From positions 1,922,001 to 1,986,000 of the forward strand of contig NZ_CP128187.1 of the NCBI RefSeq assembly GCF_035207705.1: 64,000 nucleotides of DNA. Reading direction: 5' to 3'. Origin of the DNA: Maribacter sp. BPC-D8 (GTDB taxonomy: Bacteria; Bacteroidota; Bacteroidia; Flavobacteriales; Flavobacteriaceae). Shown here piece by piece: positions 9,003 through 19,205 of this stretch. The position numbers were made by a program, and so were the translations under genes. Every line of letters starts with the position of its first letter. Within the stretch, counting starts at the first letter, position 1. A model generated the notes under the pieces. It was not told the DNA's origin. It saw only the letters and a list, made by a program, of their open reading frames with translations, and did not search any database.

Positions 9003-10193
9003 GTGAATTCTGAAATACTAGTTAACGATGTACAAGAGTTTATCAATGATAATTTAAATATTGATATTCATAAAATACTTTTATCTAAATCAAGATTCCT
9101 CCATGTTTCTTCAAAAGAACTAGTTGAGCAAATAGAATCGAAATTGAAAGCGAAAGCGAAATTACCTACTTGGTTTGGTACAGATAACATCTACTACCCT
9201 AACAAATTAAATCTTTCGCAAACCTCTTCAGAAATTACAGCGAACTATAAAACCACATTAGTTCATGGTACTAAGATTATTGATTTAACCGCTGGGTTCG
9301 GTGTAGACTCTTTTGCTTTTAGCAAGAAAATGAAGCAAGTTATTCATATTGATAAAAATGAGAATTTATCAATAATTGCACAGCATAACTTTAAACAACT
9401 AGACGCTGCCAATATAGAATGTATTGCTACTAACGGATTAGAATTCCTTAAAAAAACCAACAAGCCTATAGATTGGATATATATTGACCCTTCAAGAAGA
9501 GATAAGGATAACAAAAAGGTCTATTACTTATCTGACTGCGAGCCAAATGTTGTTAGCAACATGGACCTTTTACTATCAAAGGCATCAAACCTACTTATTA
9601 AAACCGGTCCGTTACTAGACCTTAAAAGTGGATTGAAAGAATTGTCGCATGTAAAAGAAATTCATATTGTAGCTGTCAATAATGATGTAAAAGAAATTCT
9701 TTGGTTGATTGAGAAAGATTATGAAGGTGAACCATTAATCAAAACATTAAATTATAAAGCAAAGACATTACAAGAATTTCAATTCCATTTAAGTGAAGAG
9801 CAGATTACCGACGCGCAATATTCAAAGCCACTTAATTACATTTATGAACCAAATGCAGCGATTTTAAAATCTGGAGCATTCAAATTATTAGGAGAACGTT
9901 TAGATCTTAAAAAAATACAGTCCAATTCTCACTTATACACCTCAGATGAATTTATTTCATTTCCTGGTCGAATATTCAAAGTAAAAGGCGTTTATGATTA
10001 TTCTAAAAAATCATTAAAAAAAGAAGGTATAATTAAGGCAAATATCACCACAAGAAATTTCCCGGATTCGGTGATTAAAATCAGAAAGAAATTGGGAATT
10101 AAAGATGGTGGAGAAAACTATCTTTTTTGCACTACAGATATGGAGCAAAATTTAGTCGTAATTTCCTGTTTACAGATCTTTCAAGATCATTAG
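9003..10193 (+). CDS. Class I SAM-dependent methyltransferase with THUMP-like domain
   Basis: A 396-residue protein starting at GTG (9003), six bases after the preceding stop; no better ATG is available. An N-terminal region of about 85 residues precedes a Rossmann methyltransferase core with motif I DLTAGFGVDSFAFS near residue 94 and the motif IV-like DWIYIDPSRRD near 157. The C-terminal part (PDSVIKIRKKLGIKDGGENYLF) resembles the THUMP-like domain found in Bacteroidota homologues. An RNA substrate is likely from the family, but the target is unknown. It is the last gene of the run starting at tsaD. Confidence 0.8.
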   Translation: MNSEILVNDVQEFINDNLNIDIHKILLSKSRFLHVSSKELVEQIESKLKAKAKLPTWFGTDNIYYPNKLNLSQTSSEITANYKTTLVHGTKIIDLTAGFGVDSFAFSKKMKQVIHIDKNENLSIIAQHNFKQLDAANIECIATNGLEFLKKTNKPIDWIYIDPSRRDKDNKKVYYLSDCEPNVVSNMDLLLSKASNLLIKTGPLLDLKSGLKELSHVKEIHIVAVNNDVKEILWLIEKDYEGEPLIKTLNYKAKTLQEFQFHLSEEQITDAQYSKPLNYIYEPNAAILKSGAFKLLGERLDLKKIQSNSHLYTSDEFISFPGRIFKVKGVYDYSKKSLKKEGIIKANITTRNFPDSVIKIRKKLGIKDGGENYLFCTTDMEQNLVVISCLQIFQDH

Positions 10194-10590
10194 AAGATAA
10201 AAAATAGCTTCAAATTCATAACATTTAACACTTATTTAAAATAGCTATAATTGCAAAACTACAACGTTGTAAATTACCTTTTAACGTAATTTTTATCTAC
10301 ATATTAAAATGAAAATGTTAAAAATTTAACGTGTAAAATTCCAAATTTATCTATAGCTAAATTATTGATATCCCATTATTTACACCTATTAATACAGATT
10401 ATTACAATAACAATACCCCCAAATGGTTTTATGACCTTCGAAAATTAACGTTGTTGAATTATTCATATTTAAAGGAAAAGTGCTATTATTATACCTGATT
10501 TTGATTTTTTTAACATTTAAACACTGCAACTAAAAATTTTAAAGGGTCAATTTCAATACATTTAATTTAAACTAACAAACAACAACGATT
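10194..10590. other. 397-bp AT-rich intergenic region before the first SusC gene
   Basis: No convincing ORF or clean TAnnTTTG box is seen. It does contain several AACGT-centred elements: the perfect 12-bp palindrome TACAACGTTGTA (10260-10271), an inverted pair AAATTAC / GTAATTT (10271-10277 and 10286-10292) around TTTTAACG, TTTAACGTGTAAAATT near 10326 and TTAACGTTGTTGAATT near 10445. These may be regulator sites for the SusCD operon. About 100 bases before the ATG are strongly A/T-rich, probably an untranslated leader. Confidence 0.45.
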
Positions 10591-13500
10591 ATGAATCAAA
10601 AACGTGATTACACGTTGATGAAATCCAAAAAAAGGTCTTCCTTTATTAAGACTGGAGTTTTATCAATGCTTGTTTGCTTAAGTGCCCAATTGGCCCAAGC
10701 AAATGAAAACACAAGTACTTCAAACGAAGTTGAAGTAAAAACACTTCAATCTACTATTACAGGAACCGTTCTTGATGACACTGGCCAACCATTACCTGGT
10801 GCTAATGTCGTAGAAAAAGGTACTACTAATGGTACACAAACAGATTTCGATGGTAACTATAGCTTAAATGTATCTGATGGTGCTACATTAGTATTTAGCT
10901 ATATAGGATTTAAAAGCACACAAATTGCAGTAAATGGTCAATCTAGCGTTAATGCAACTTTAGCTGAAGATGCTGCCGCTCTTGATGAAGTTATTGTATT
11001 AGGGTACTCTACACAAACAAGAGGTGATTTAACTGGTTCAGTAGCATCTGTAGATGTATCTGAAGCAACAAAAGCACCGGTTGTAAATGCTGCTTCAGCA
11101 TTACAAGGTCGTGTAAGTGGTGTAACTGTAGTACAAAATGCAACACCAGGTAGCCCACCAAAAATAAACATTCGTGGTTTTGGTACAAGTAACAACACCA
11201 ACCCATTGTTTATTATAGATGGTCTACAAACAGATGATCCATTTGTTTTAAACAGTATTAACCCGAACGACATTGATCAAATGAACGTTTTAAAAGATGG
11301 TGCTGCAGCTATATATGGTGCAAGAGCATCTAACGGGGTAGTAATTATCACAACCAAAGGTGGTGGTTACAATATGGATAAACCTATTGTATCTGTTGAT
11401 ACATATACTGGATTTTCTTCTGTAGCAAATGTTCCTGAGCTTTTAAATGCACAACAATTAGGTGATGTGTTGTTTCAAAGTTCTGCTAACGACGGTACAG
11501 CTTTTGACCACCCGCAATATGGTAATGGATCATCTGCAGTTGTTCCTTCTTCTTTAAATGGATATACAAGAGTAGTTTCTTACGACCCAATTACTAGAGG
11601 TCCTGCTTCAGCTACAGTAAACCCAAATGGCACAGATTGGATTGATGCTATTACAAGAACTGCAATTATTCAAAGCGTTGCATTTTCTGTAGCAAACGGT
11701 GAAGAGAACAGCAAGTATTCTCTTTCTGCAAACTACTTGAACAACCCAGGTAACCTTTTAAACACAGAATATAAAATTGGACAAATTCGTTTAAATTCTG
11801 AATTTAAAATAGGTGATAAAATACGTATTGGAGAGCACTTTAGTACTGCTTACAGCAATTCTAAAGGAGGTAACGGTGCACAATACGAAGAAGCTGTTAG
11901 AAGTAGCCCGCTAATACCATTATATGACGACAACGGTAATTATGCAGGTACAGGTGCCCAAGGTACTGGTAACTCTAGAAGCCCATTAGCACAATTAGGT
12001 AGACAAAGTGACAACTTCAACAAGACTATTAGAATTTTAGGTGATGTTTATTTATCTGCTCAATTAATGGACGGTCTTACTTTTAAAACAACAGTTGGTG
12101 GTACTATCAACTCTTTTAACACACGTAGTTTTACTGCATTAGACCCAGAGCATAGTGAGCCATTAGGTACCAATACGCTAAGAGAAACGAATCAAGATGG
12201 TTATTCTTGGACTTTTACCAATACATTGAACTACAAAAAAACGTTCAACAACAGTAAAATTGACGCATTAGTAGGTATAGAATCTGTGGAAGATGGTGGT
12301 AAAGGAAAAACAATTAGCCGTAATGGTTTCTTGTTCGAAACACCAGATTTTTACTTATTGAATAACGGTAGCGGTACACCTAATGTTGATGGTGCATATG
12401 ATTTTAAAACATCATTATATTCATTGTTTGGTTCGGCAACATACTCTTATGGCGACAAGTATTTTGTTACAGGTACATTACGTAATGATACTTCTTCTCG
12501 TTTCACAGGAGATAACAAAAGCGCAACTTTCCCGTCTGTTAGCGCAGGTTGGGTAGTTAGTAAAGAAGATTTTATTTCTTCTGATTCAGCTTTAAGTTGG
12601 TTTAAATTCAAAGGTTCATGGGGTCAATTAGGTAATCAATCTTTACCGGCAAGTAACCCTACTATTAACATCTCTTCTCTTAATGAAGGTCTTGCAAATT
12701 ATGCAATTGACGGTAACTCTATAGCAACAGGCGCTATTTTATCTTCTGTAGGTAACCCAAATTTAAAATGGGAAACCAGTGAAGCAATCAACGCAGGTGT
12801 TGAATTAGGTTTTTTCAACGATAAGTTAAATGTTGATTTTGAATGGTTCAAAATAAAAACTAAAGATTTAATTACTCAAGATAATAGCTTGATAAGTACT
12901 ACTGCTATTGATGCTGGTGCACCTTTCGTAAATGCAGGTAATGTAGAAAACACTGGTTTTGATGTTACGCTACGTTATAAAGATGAAACAACATCTGGCT
13001 TTAAATATGGTGTTGATGTAAACTTCTCTCACTACAAAAACGAAGTAACCGATTGGATTAGCGAGTTTCAAGTTGGTGATGAAAGCTACCGTGGTGGTGC
13101 AGTTTCTAGAACTCAAGTTGGCGAAGCTATTTCAACTTTTTATGGTAGAGAAGTTATTGGCTTTACAGATGCAGGTAGATTTGAATATAGAGATGTTAAT
13201 GAAGATAATGTAATCGATGATGATGACAGAACTTTTATTGGTTCTCCACACCCAGATTTCACTTACGGACTTAACTTTAACCTAGGTTATAAATCTTTTG
13301 ATCTGTCATTGTTCTTGCAAGGATCACAAGGAAACGATATTTACAACTACACTAAAATCTTTACAGATTTTCCAACTTTCGTAGATGGTAACCGTAGTGT
13401 AAGAGTATTAGATTCTTGGACACCTACAAACACTAATGCTACTTTACCAGCATTAAGTAATACTATACAAAATAGTGAAACACAACCAAATTCATACTTT

Positions 13501-13758
13501 GTTGAAGATGGCTCTTACTTACGTCTTAAAAACATACAATTAGGTTATGCTTTCTCTGATAAAATTGCCAACACAATTGGTTTAGATTCTTTCAGAGTTT
13601 ACTTACAAGGCACAAACTTACTTACCCTTACTGGATATGATGGATTTGATCCTGAAATCATTTCTTCAGTAACTGGTAATAACCTAACAATAGGTGTAGA
13701 TAGTCAGGTTGTTCCACAATCTAGAATTCTTACACTTGGATTTAATTTAAAATTGTAA
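10591..13758 (+). CDS. SusC/RagA-family TonB-linked outer-membrane transporter (copy 1)
   Basis: A 1055-residue TonB-dependent outer-membrane barrel that imports an oligomer captured by its SusD partner. The extended signal peptide (MNQKRDYTL..., hydrophobic core about residues 22-36, AQA cleavage) is followed by a carboxypeptidase-D-like domain (about 50-128; ITGTVLDDTGQPLPGANV, FDGNYSLNV), a TonB-box/plug region (LDEVIVLGYSTQTRGDLTGSV, then INIRGFGTSN and ASNGVVIITTKGG) and the barrel ending in the typical aromatic/hydrophobic strand (LTLGFNLKL). It is a paralogue of the second SusC at 19.5 kb; even the MNQK... leader is alike. The SusD gene begins 4 bases downstream. The substrate is unknown. 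Confidence 0.93.
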   Translation: MNQKRDYTLMKSKKRSSFIKTGVLSMLVCLSAQLAQANENTSTSNEVEVKTLQSTITGTVLDDTGQPLPGANVVEKGTTNGTQTDFDGNYSLNVSDGATLVFSYIGFKSTQIAVNGQSSVNATLAEDAAALDEVIVLGYSTQTRGDLTGSVASVDVSEATKAPVVNAASALQGRVSGVTVVQNATPGSPPKINIRGFGTSNNTNPLFIIDGLQTDDPFVLNSINPNDIDQMNVLKDGAAAIYGARASNGVVIITTKGGGYNMDKPIVSVDTYTGFSSVANVPELLNAQQLGDVLFQSSANDGTAFDHPQYGNGSSAVVPSSLNGYTRVVSYDPITRGPASATVNPNGTDWIDAITRTAIIQSVAFSVANGEENSKYSLSANYLNNPGNLLNTEYKIGQIRLNSEFKIGDKIRIGEHFSTAYSNSKGGNGAQYEEAVRSSPLIPLYDDNGNYAGTGAQGTGNSRSPLAQLGRQSDNFNKTIRILGDVYLSAQLMDGLTFKTTVGGTINSFNTRSFTALDPEHSEPLGTNTLRETNQDGYSWTFTNTLNYKKTFNNSKIDALVGIESVEDGGKGKTISRNGFLFETPDFYLLNNGSGTPNVDGAYDFKTSLYSLFGSATYSYGDKYFVTGTLRNDTSSRFTGDNKSATFPSVSAGWVVSKEDFISSDSALSWFKFKGSWGQLGNQSLPASNPTINISSLNEGLANYAIDGNSIATGAILSSVGNPNLKWETSEAINAGVELGFFNDKLNVDFEWFKIKTKDLITQDNSLISTTAIDAGAPFVNAGNVENTGFDVTLRYKDETTSGFKYGVDVNFSHYKNEVTDWISEFQVGDESYRGGAVSRTQVGEAISTFYGREVIGFTDAGRFEYRDVNEDNVIDDDDRTFIGSPHPDFTYGLNFNLGYKSFDLSLFLQGSQGNDIYNYTKIFTDFPTFVDGNRSVRVLDSWTPTNTNATLPALSNTIQNSETQPNSYFVEDGSYLRLKNIQLGYAFSDKIANTIGLDSFRVYLQGTNLLTLTGYDGFDPEIISSVTGNNLTIGVDSQVVPQSRILTLGFNLKL

Positions 13759-13762
13759 AAAA

Positions 13763-15451
13763 ATGAAAAAGAAATTAATTTATTTATTCTCACTATTCGC
13801 AGCTATGAGCGCCTGTAGTGATGACTTTACAGAGCAGCCCGCTATTGGTGCTCTTAGTGATGCCGCAGTACAAAATGAAGATGGTGTAGAATTACTTTTA
13901 ATTGGAGCCTATTCAACATTAGATGGTATACGTAATAACTTAGCAGGAAATGGTTTTGCTGCAAGTGGAGACAACTGGTGGTTTGACGTTTTAGCTGATG
14001 ATGCACACAAAGGTAGTACCGATGGTGATCAAGCTGAACTTTTTGAAATGGAGACCTACAATTGGACAACAGCCAACCCTTATATATTAGGAAAATGGTC
14101 GTCAACTTTTGCTGGTATCAATCGTTCAAATGCCGTTATAGCATTAATTGCAACAATAGAAGATGCTGATTTAACAGGTAAACTTGCTGAAGCTCGTTTT
14201 TTACGTGGTCATTTCAATTTTGAATTGCAAAGAATCTACGGAAATGTACCTTACATCTCTGAAGAAAACTATGCAAATACAGAATTTAATCAGCCGAACT
14301 CTGGTCCTATCTGGGATCAAATAGAAGCTGACTTTCAATTTGCTATTGATAACTTACCTGCAACTCAAGCGCAATCAGGTAGACCAACTTCTTGGGCTGC
14401 TAAAGCGTATTTAGGTAAAGTTCATTTACAACAGTCTGAGTGGGCTCCTGCTTTTGATTTATTCGAAGAAGTAATTAATGATGGTCCTTATGCTTTAAAT
14501 CCTGAATTTGTAGCGAATTGGGAAAGTGCTGGAGAAAACAGTTCTGAAGCAATTTTTGCAATTCAATTTACTGCAGATGATGGTCAGTCTTTAAATGGAA
14601 ATATCGGTGGAGTATTAAACTTCCCTAATCCAGGTCCATTTGGTTCTTGCTGTGGTTTTTACCAACCATCTCAAGATTTAGTTAATGCATTTCAAACTGA
14701 TGGATCAGGTCTTCCTTTATTGGATACTTTTAATGATACTGATGTAGCAAATGATTATGGTCTTGAAGATGCAGATGCATTTACAACACATACAGGTCCT
14801 TTAGATCCAAGATTAGATTATACAGTAGGTAGAAGAGGTATTGATTATAACCGTTATGGTACTTTCCCTGGTCATTCTTGGATTCGTGCAACTTTCTCAG
14901 ATATTTCAGGTCCTTATTTACCAGCTAAAAATGTTTACCAATCAGGCGATACCGACAATCAAGGTACAGGTGCATGGGGTGAGCAACACGCAGGTATCAA
15001 CTATCACATAATTCGTTATGCTGATGTTTTATTAATGGGAGCTGAAGCTGCTGCTGAAACTAATGACTTAGCATCTGCTTTAACATGGACAAACTTAGTT
15101 CGTAACAGAGCTAAGAACATGACTTATATTCAAAATGAAGCTGGTGATGCCGATGCTGCTAACTATGCCATAGAGCCTTATACATCTTTCGCTAGTCAAG
15201 ACTTCGCTAGAAAGGCTGTTCGTCATGAGCGTCGTTTAGAGCTTAGTATGGAAGGTCACCGTTTGTTTGACCTTAGAAGATGGGGTAACGCCGCAAGTGT
15301 AATGAACGAATACATTGCAAATGAAAGTCGTACAATACCTAACTTTGCTACTAAAGCTAAAACTGTTGAAGCAAAACATAATGTATTGCCTATTCCTTTA
15401 ACTGCTATCGATTTAAGTGGTGGAATTTTACAACAAAATGACGGATTCTAG
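13763..15451 (+). CDS. SusD/RagB-family nutrient-binding lipoprotein (copy 1)
   Basis: A 562-residue surface lipoprotein that caps the adjacent SusC barrel and binds substrate. The signal peptide ends in a lipobox with Cys18 (AMSAC). SusD family features are the N-terminal SusD-like segment (LLLIGAYSTLDG, EARFLRGHFNFELQRIYGNVPYI), the central TPR-like helices (GRPTSWAAKAYLGKVHLQQ) and the C-terminal RagB motif (RKAVRHERRLELSMEGHRLFDLRRWG) with the closing VLPIPLTAI. It contains SCCGFYQPSQ, a motif shared with the second SusD (GCCGFYQASQ), which suggests related ligands. Four bases separate it from SusC. Confidence 0.93.
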   Translation: MKKKLIYLFSLFAAMSACSDDFTEQPAIGALSDAAVQNEDGVELLLIGAYSTLDGIRNNLAGNGFAASGDNWWFDVLADDAHKGSTDGDQAELFEMETYNWTTANPYILGKWSSTFAGINRSNAVIALIATIEDADLTGKLAEARFLRGHFNFELQRIYGNVPYISEENYANTEFNQPNSGPIWDQIEADFQFAIDNLPATQAQSGRPTSWAAKAYLGKVHLQQSEWAPAFDLFEEVINDGPYALNPEFVANWESAGENSSEAIFAIQFTADDGQSLNGNIGGVLNFPNPGPFGSCCGFYQPSQDLVNAFQTDGSGLPLLDTFNDTDVANDYGLEDADAFTTHTGPLDPRLDYTVGRRGIDYNRYGTFPGHSWIRATFSDISGPYLPAKNVYQSGDTDNQGTGAWGEQHAGINYHIIRYADVLLMGAEAAAETNDLASALTWTNLVRNRAKNMTYIQNEAGDADAANYAIEPYTSFASQDFARKAVRHERRLELSMEGHRLFDLRRWGNAASVMNEYIANESRTIPNFATKAKTVEAKHNVLPIPLTAIDLSGGILQQNDGF

Positions 15452-15476
15452 TCAATAGAATTATTATTAATTAAAA

Positions 15477-15509
15477 GCAGGACATTTTGCAATGTCCTGC
15501 TTTTTTTTT
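15477..15509 (+). terminator. Rho-independent terminator after the first SusCD operon
   Basis: A perfect 9-bp stem GCAGGACAT / ATGTCCTGC (15477-15485 with 15492-15500, six-base loop) is followed by nine T. Flanking A and T runs could extend the stem. It lies 25 bases after the SusD stop codon. Confidence 0.92.
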
Positions 15510-15808
15510 GAATAAAACTCAAATAAAGCAGAAACACAAATTCTATAGTAATCAATAAACTAAATAGTAAATTATAACAGAATCTATTACTAGTTAGACT
15601 GTAACATTTTCATAAAAACAAACTAGTTAAATCTTTAAGTAAGTACACAACTACTTGTGATATTCAGTACAAAAACACTATTTTGGTACTGCAAAAATGC
15701 AAATCAACATTTGCGAACATAAGACACTTTATCACATTATTTTCTTTTCAACAAACTCACGACAAATTGAATACTTCTTCTCTAGTAAATAGCACTAAAA
15801 ACCCGATT
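15510..15808. other. 299-bp intergenic region before the FG-GAP lipoprotein gene
   Basis: No gene is supported here. The open frame from 15683 that extends the next gene has no family similarity and would bury the lipoprotein signal peptide. An imperfect inverted repeat (CAGTACAAAAA at 15665-15675 against TTTTGGTACTG at 15681-15691, one mismatch) and a shorter one (GCAAAT / ATTTGC, 15699-15714) lie about 100-145 bases before the ATG. These could be an operator or leader hairpins. No exact -7 consensus was found. Confidence 0.4.
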
Positions 15809-18800
15809 ATGCGAATCTTTTCGGTCATAACAATTACATTACTTACAATCAGTATTTTTTCATGTAATCAAAAAGAATCTACCTCACTTTTTAAAGTGGT
15901 CTCTGCTTCTGAATCAGGAATTGATTTTAACAATAAAATTGTTGAAACTGACAGTTTCAACATATTAACCAGTGAATACATATTTAATGGTGGTGGTGTT
16001 GCAATTGGCGATTTCAATAATGACAATATGCCCGATATATTTTTTAGTGGAAACCAAGTATCTAATAAGTTATACTTAAATCAAGGTAATTTCAAATTTA
16101 AAGATGTCTCTAAAGAATCTGGTATAGAAGCACTAAATAAATGGAATACCGGTGTTGCTCTGGCAGATATAAATAACGACGGTTTTTTAGACATTTATGT
16201 ATGTTCTGCCATGCTAGACAGTGCTGAAGAAAAGAAAAACATTTTATACATAAATCAGGGTTTAAATAAAAATAACATACCCACATTTATAGATAAGGCT
16301 AGTGAATTTGGAGTTGAAGAATCAGCCAATAGTATGGGAGCATCTTTTTTTGATTATAATAAAGATGGGCTTTTAGATTTATATGTTTTAAACAATGTTG
16401 ACATTCATGTTTTACCTTCTAACTTCAGAAAGAAAATTACTAATGGCTCTGCGTTGAGCAATGATAAATTATATAAAAACAATGGCGACGGTACTTTTAC
16501 AGATGTCACCATAGAAGCTGGCATAACTATAGAAGGTTATGGTTTAGGACTTTCTATTGCCGATTTAAATTACGATGGATGGTCAGATATCTACGTAAGT
16601 AATGACTACCTATCTAATGACATTCTATATATAAACAATCAAGATGGTACCTTTTCAAATAAGATAAAAGAGAACACGAAACACCAAAGTAAGTTCTCTA
16701 TGGGTAATGATATATCTGATTTCAATAATGATGGCTATTTAGATATCATCACTTTAGATATGCTTGGGGAAACCAACGAGAGGTTAAAAACTACTTTATC
16801 AGGAAACAAGTACACCGAGTATATCTTAAATGACCGTTTTGATTATGAATACCAGCACACCAGAAACATGCTGCAGAAAGGCAATGGAAACAATGTACCG
16901 TTTAGTGAAATTGGTTTAATGGCAGGCGTATCAAAAACAGATTGGAGCTGGTCTCCCCTATTTGCTGATATGGATAACGATGGCTATCAAGATATATTAA
17001 TTACAAATGGATTTCCAAGAGACATTACCGACTTAGATTTTGGTGATTTCAAATTTAACGTAAGTAGATACCTAAGTCCCGCACAAATTTTAGACTCTAT
17101 TCCTAAAATAAAGATTCCTAATTACGCCTATAAGAATAACAAAAACAACCAGTTTACAGATGCGAGCGAAGAATGGGGAATAGGCATTCCCTCTTTCTCC
17201 AATGGTGCAGCATTTGCTGATCTAGATAACGATGGTGATTTAGATTATATCGTAAATAACATAAACGACGAAGCTCTTATTTTTCAAAACAATACGGATC
17301 AAAAAGATGGTCAACATAATTACCTAAGTATAGAGTTATTAGATACTTCTTTAAAATCGCTAAAGACAGGAGCAAAAATTGCAATAAAATTTAAAGACGG
17401 TACTTTTCAATACCAAGAACACCATACGTATAGGGGCTATATGTCTACCGTGGAAGATATAGCGCATTTTGGACTAGGTGATAAAAAGCAAATAGCATCT
17501 GTTGAAGTACTTTGGGCAGATTACAAGTTTCAAAAATTAGAGAACGTTGAAAGTAACCAAAGGTTAACCATAAAATACGAGGATGCAAATTCTATCGTTT
17601 CAGAAGATTTAAATTTTCCATTTGTCGCAAAAGATGTAGCACCAATTTTCAAAGAGGTTTCAAATGCTATTGGTATAAACTATTTACACGAAGAAAAAGA
17701 TATTGTAGATTATAATATACAACGAACTATACCACATAAACTTACACAAAATGGTCCTGTTATAGCTACCGGAGATCTTAACGGCGATGGTATAGAAGAT
17801 TTTATTATTGGCAGTTCTTCAGGTATGTCTCCTCAATTATTTTTTCAAGACAAAGAAGGTAACTTCAAGCAAAAGACATTATTTAGCGATGAAGAAAATA
17901 AAATGTATGAAGAGGAAAGTATTGCTTTATTCGATTTGGAAAATGATGGCGATTTAGATATGTACTTAGTTTCTGGTAGTAATGAATTTGACTTAGAAAG
18001 CATTCACTATACAGATCGATTATTACTGAATGATGGTAAAGGAAACTTTACGGTTTCAATCGATAAAATGCCAGTGGTTAAGGCAAGTGCATCAGTTGTC
18101 TCCATCTCAGATTTTGACAAAGACGGTTTCGTCGACCTCTTCGTTGGTGGCAGAACCCCTTATTCAAAATATCCCACTGCGGAAAAAAGCTTCTTACTAA
18201 AAAACGAAAACGGCATATTAAAAGATGTGACAGATAGTATTACTCCAGAATTAAGAAACCTAGGTATGGTTACCGATGCAGTTTGGGCAGATATTGATTT
18301 AGACGGAAATGATGACTTGATTATTGTTGGTGAATTTATGCCTATCACTATTTTCAAAAACAATAGAACTAGTATCGATAAATTAGAAAAAACAGGAGTT
18401 GAAGAACTTTCTGGTTGGTGGGAAAGTATTGTAAAAACTGACATAGACAATGATGGTGACATTGATTTTATAGTAGGTAACTTGGGTATGAACAACTTCT
18501 ATCAACCATCATCAGAAAGACCAGTTACCGTAATAGCAAAAGATTTTGATAACAACGGTACTATTGACCCTGTCATGTTCGCTTATTTTAAAGAGAGCTT
18601 TGACAATCCTACATACAAATCATTTCCAGTAAACTTTTGGGGAGATTTAAATGGTCAAAGTCCACTATTTAGAGGCAAATTCAGCACTTTTAAAGAATAC
18701 TCTAAAGCAACCATCTCAAGTTTATTTAACGATGAAGAATTACAAGGATCAACAAAACTTATTGGCAATTTCGATAAAAGTATAATTTTAGAAAACATGG

Positions 18801-19144
18801 GCGATGGTACATTTAAATACAATGCATTACCAATAGAAGCACAAGTTGCTCCAATTAATGGAATTACGACATTAGATTATAACAATGACGGCAATGAAGA
18901 TATATTGTTGGTAGGTAATGATTTTGGAAATGAAGTCTTCATAGGACGATATGAGGCTTTCAACGGCTTATTATTAGAGAATGATGGCAAAGGTGATTAC
19001 AAAACCATTAATACCATTGAAAGTGGATTTCTAGTTCCCGGTGATGCCAAAAGCATCATAAAGGTAAATAGTAATCAAGAAGACCGACCATACTTTATTG
19101 TTACTCAGAACAGAGATTCCGTAAGGGTATTTCAGAAGAACTAA
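15809..19144 (+). CDS. FG-GAP/VCBS repeat lipoprotein with ASPIC/UnbV domain (CRTAC1-like)
   Basis: A 1111-residue predicted lipoprotein, with ATG at 15809 and lipobox Cys19 (SIFSC). It holds at least 13 calcium-binding FG-GAP loops of the DxNxDGxxD type, for example DFNNDNMPD, DINNDGFLD, DMDNDGYQD, DLDNDGDLD, DLNGDGIED, DIDNDGDID and DYNNDGNED, suggesting two consecutive beta-propellers. Between them, around residues 510-590, is an ASPIC/UnbV-type segment (LKTGAKIAIKFKDGT, HFGLGDKKQIASVEVLW). Such proteins often sit beside SusCD pairs in Bacteroidota, but their exact job (surface binding, adhesion or catalysis) is not established. It has its own terminator and stands between the two SusCD operons on the same strand. 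Confidence 0.88.
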   Translation: MRIFSVITITLLTISIFSCNQKESTSLFKVVSASESGIDFNNKIVETDSFNILTSEYIFNGGGVAIGDFNNDNMPDIFFSGNQVSNKLYLNQGNFKFKDVSKESGIEALNKWNTGVALADINNDGFLDIYVCSAMLDSAEEKKNILYINQGLNKNNIPTFIDKASEFGVEESANSMGASFFDYNKDGLLDLYVLNNVDIHVLPSNFRKKITNGSALSNDKLYKNNGDGTFTDVTIEAGITIEGYGLGLSIADLNYDGWSDIYVSNDYLSNDILYINNQDGTFSNKIKENTKHQSKFSMGNDISDFNNDGYLDIITLDMLGETNERLKTTLSGNKYTEYILNDRFDYEYQHTRNMLQKGNGNNVPFSEIGLMAGVSKTDWSWSPLFADMDNDGYQDILITNGFPRDITDLDFGDFKFNVSRYLSPAQILDSIPKIKIPNYAYKNNKNNQFTDASEEWGIGIPSFSNGAAFADLDNDGDLDYIVNNINDEALIFQNNTDQKDGQHNYLSIELLDTSLKSLKTGAKIAIKFKDGTFQYQEHHTYRGYMSTVEDIAHFGLGDKKQIASVEVLWADYKFQKLENVESNQRLTIKYEDANSIVSEDLNFPFVAKDVAPIFKEVSNAIGINYLHEEKDIVDYNIQRTIPHKLTQNGPVIATGDLNGDGIEDFIIGSSSGMSPQLFFQDKEGNFKQKTLFSDEENKMYEEESIALFDLENDGDLDMYLVSGSNEFDLESIHYTDRLLLNDGKGNFTVSIDKMPVVKASASVVSISDFDKDGFVDLFVGGRTPYSKYPTAEKSFLLKNENGILKDVTDSITPELRNLGMVTDAVWADIDLDGNDDLIIVGEFMPITIFKNNRTSIDKLEKTGVEELSGWWESIVKTDIDNDGDIDFIVGNLGMNNFYQPSSERPVTVIAKDFDNNGTIDPVMFAYFKESFDNPTYKSFPVNFWGDLNGQSPLFRGKFSTFKEYSKATISSLFNDEELQGSTKLIGNFDKSIILENMGDGTFKYNALPIEAQVAPINGITTLDYNNDGNEDILLVGNDFGNEVFIGRYEAFNGLLLENDGKGDYKTINTIESGFLVPGDAKSIIKVNSNQEDRPYFIVTQNRDSVRVFQKN

Positions 19145-19163
19145 AACTTGTATTACTTTAAAG

Positions 19164-19205
19164 AAATCGGCTGACATATTTAAGAAATATGTCAGCCGAT
19201 TTTTG
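19164..19205 (+). terminator. Strong rho-independent terminator after the FG-GAP lipoprotein gene
   Basis: A perfect 18-bp inverted repeat (19164-19181 with 19185-19202) with a three-base loop; the core is ATCGGCTGACATATT and its complement, ending in a T run. It lies 20 bases after the stop codon. Confidence 0.93.

Noticed and set aside
15683..15808. Longer N-terminus for the FG-GAP lipoprotein starting at 15683
   Set aside because: It would place 42 unrelated residues before a complete lipoprotein signal peptide with lipobox.
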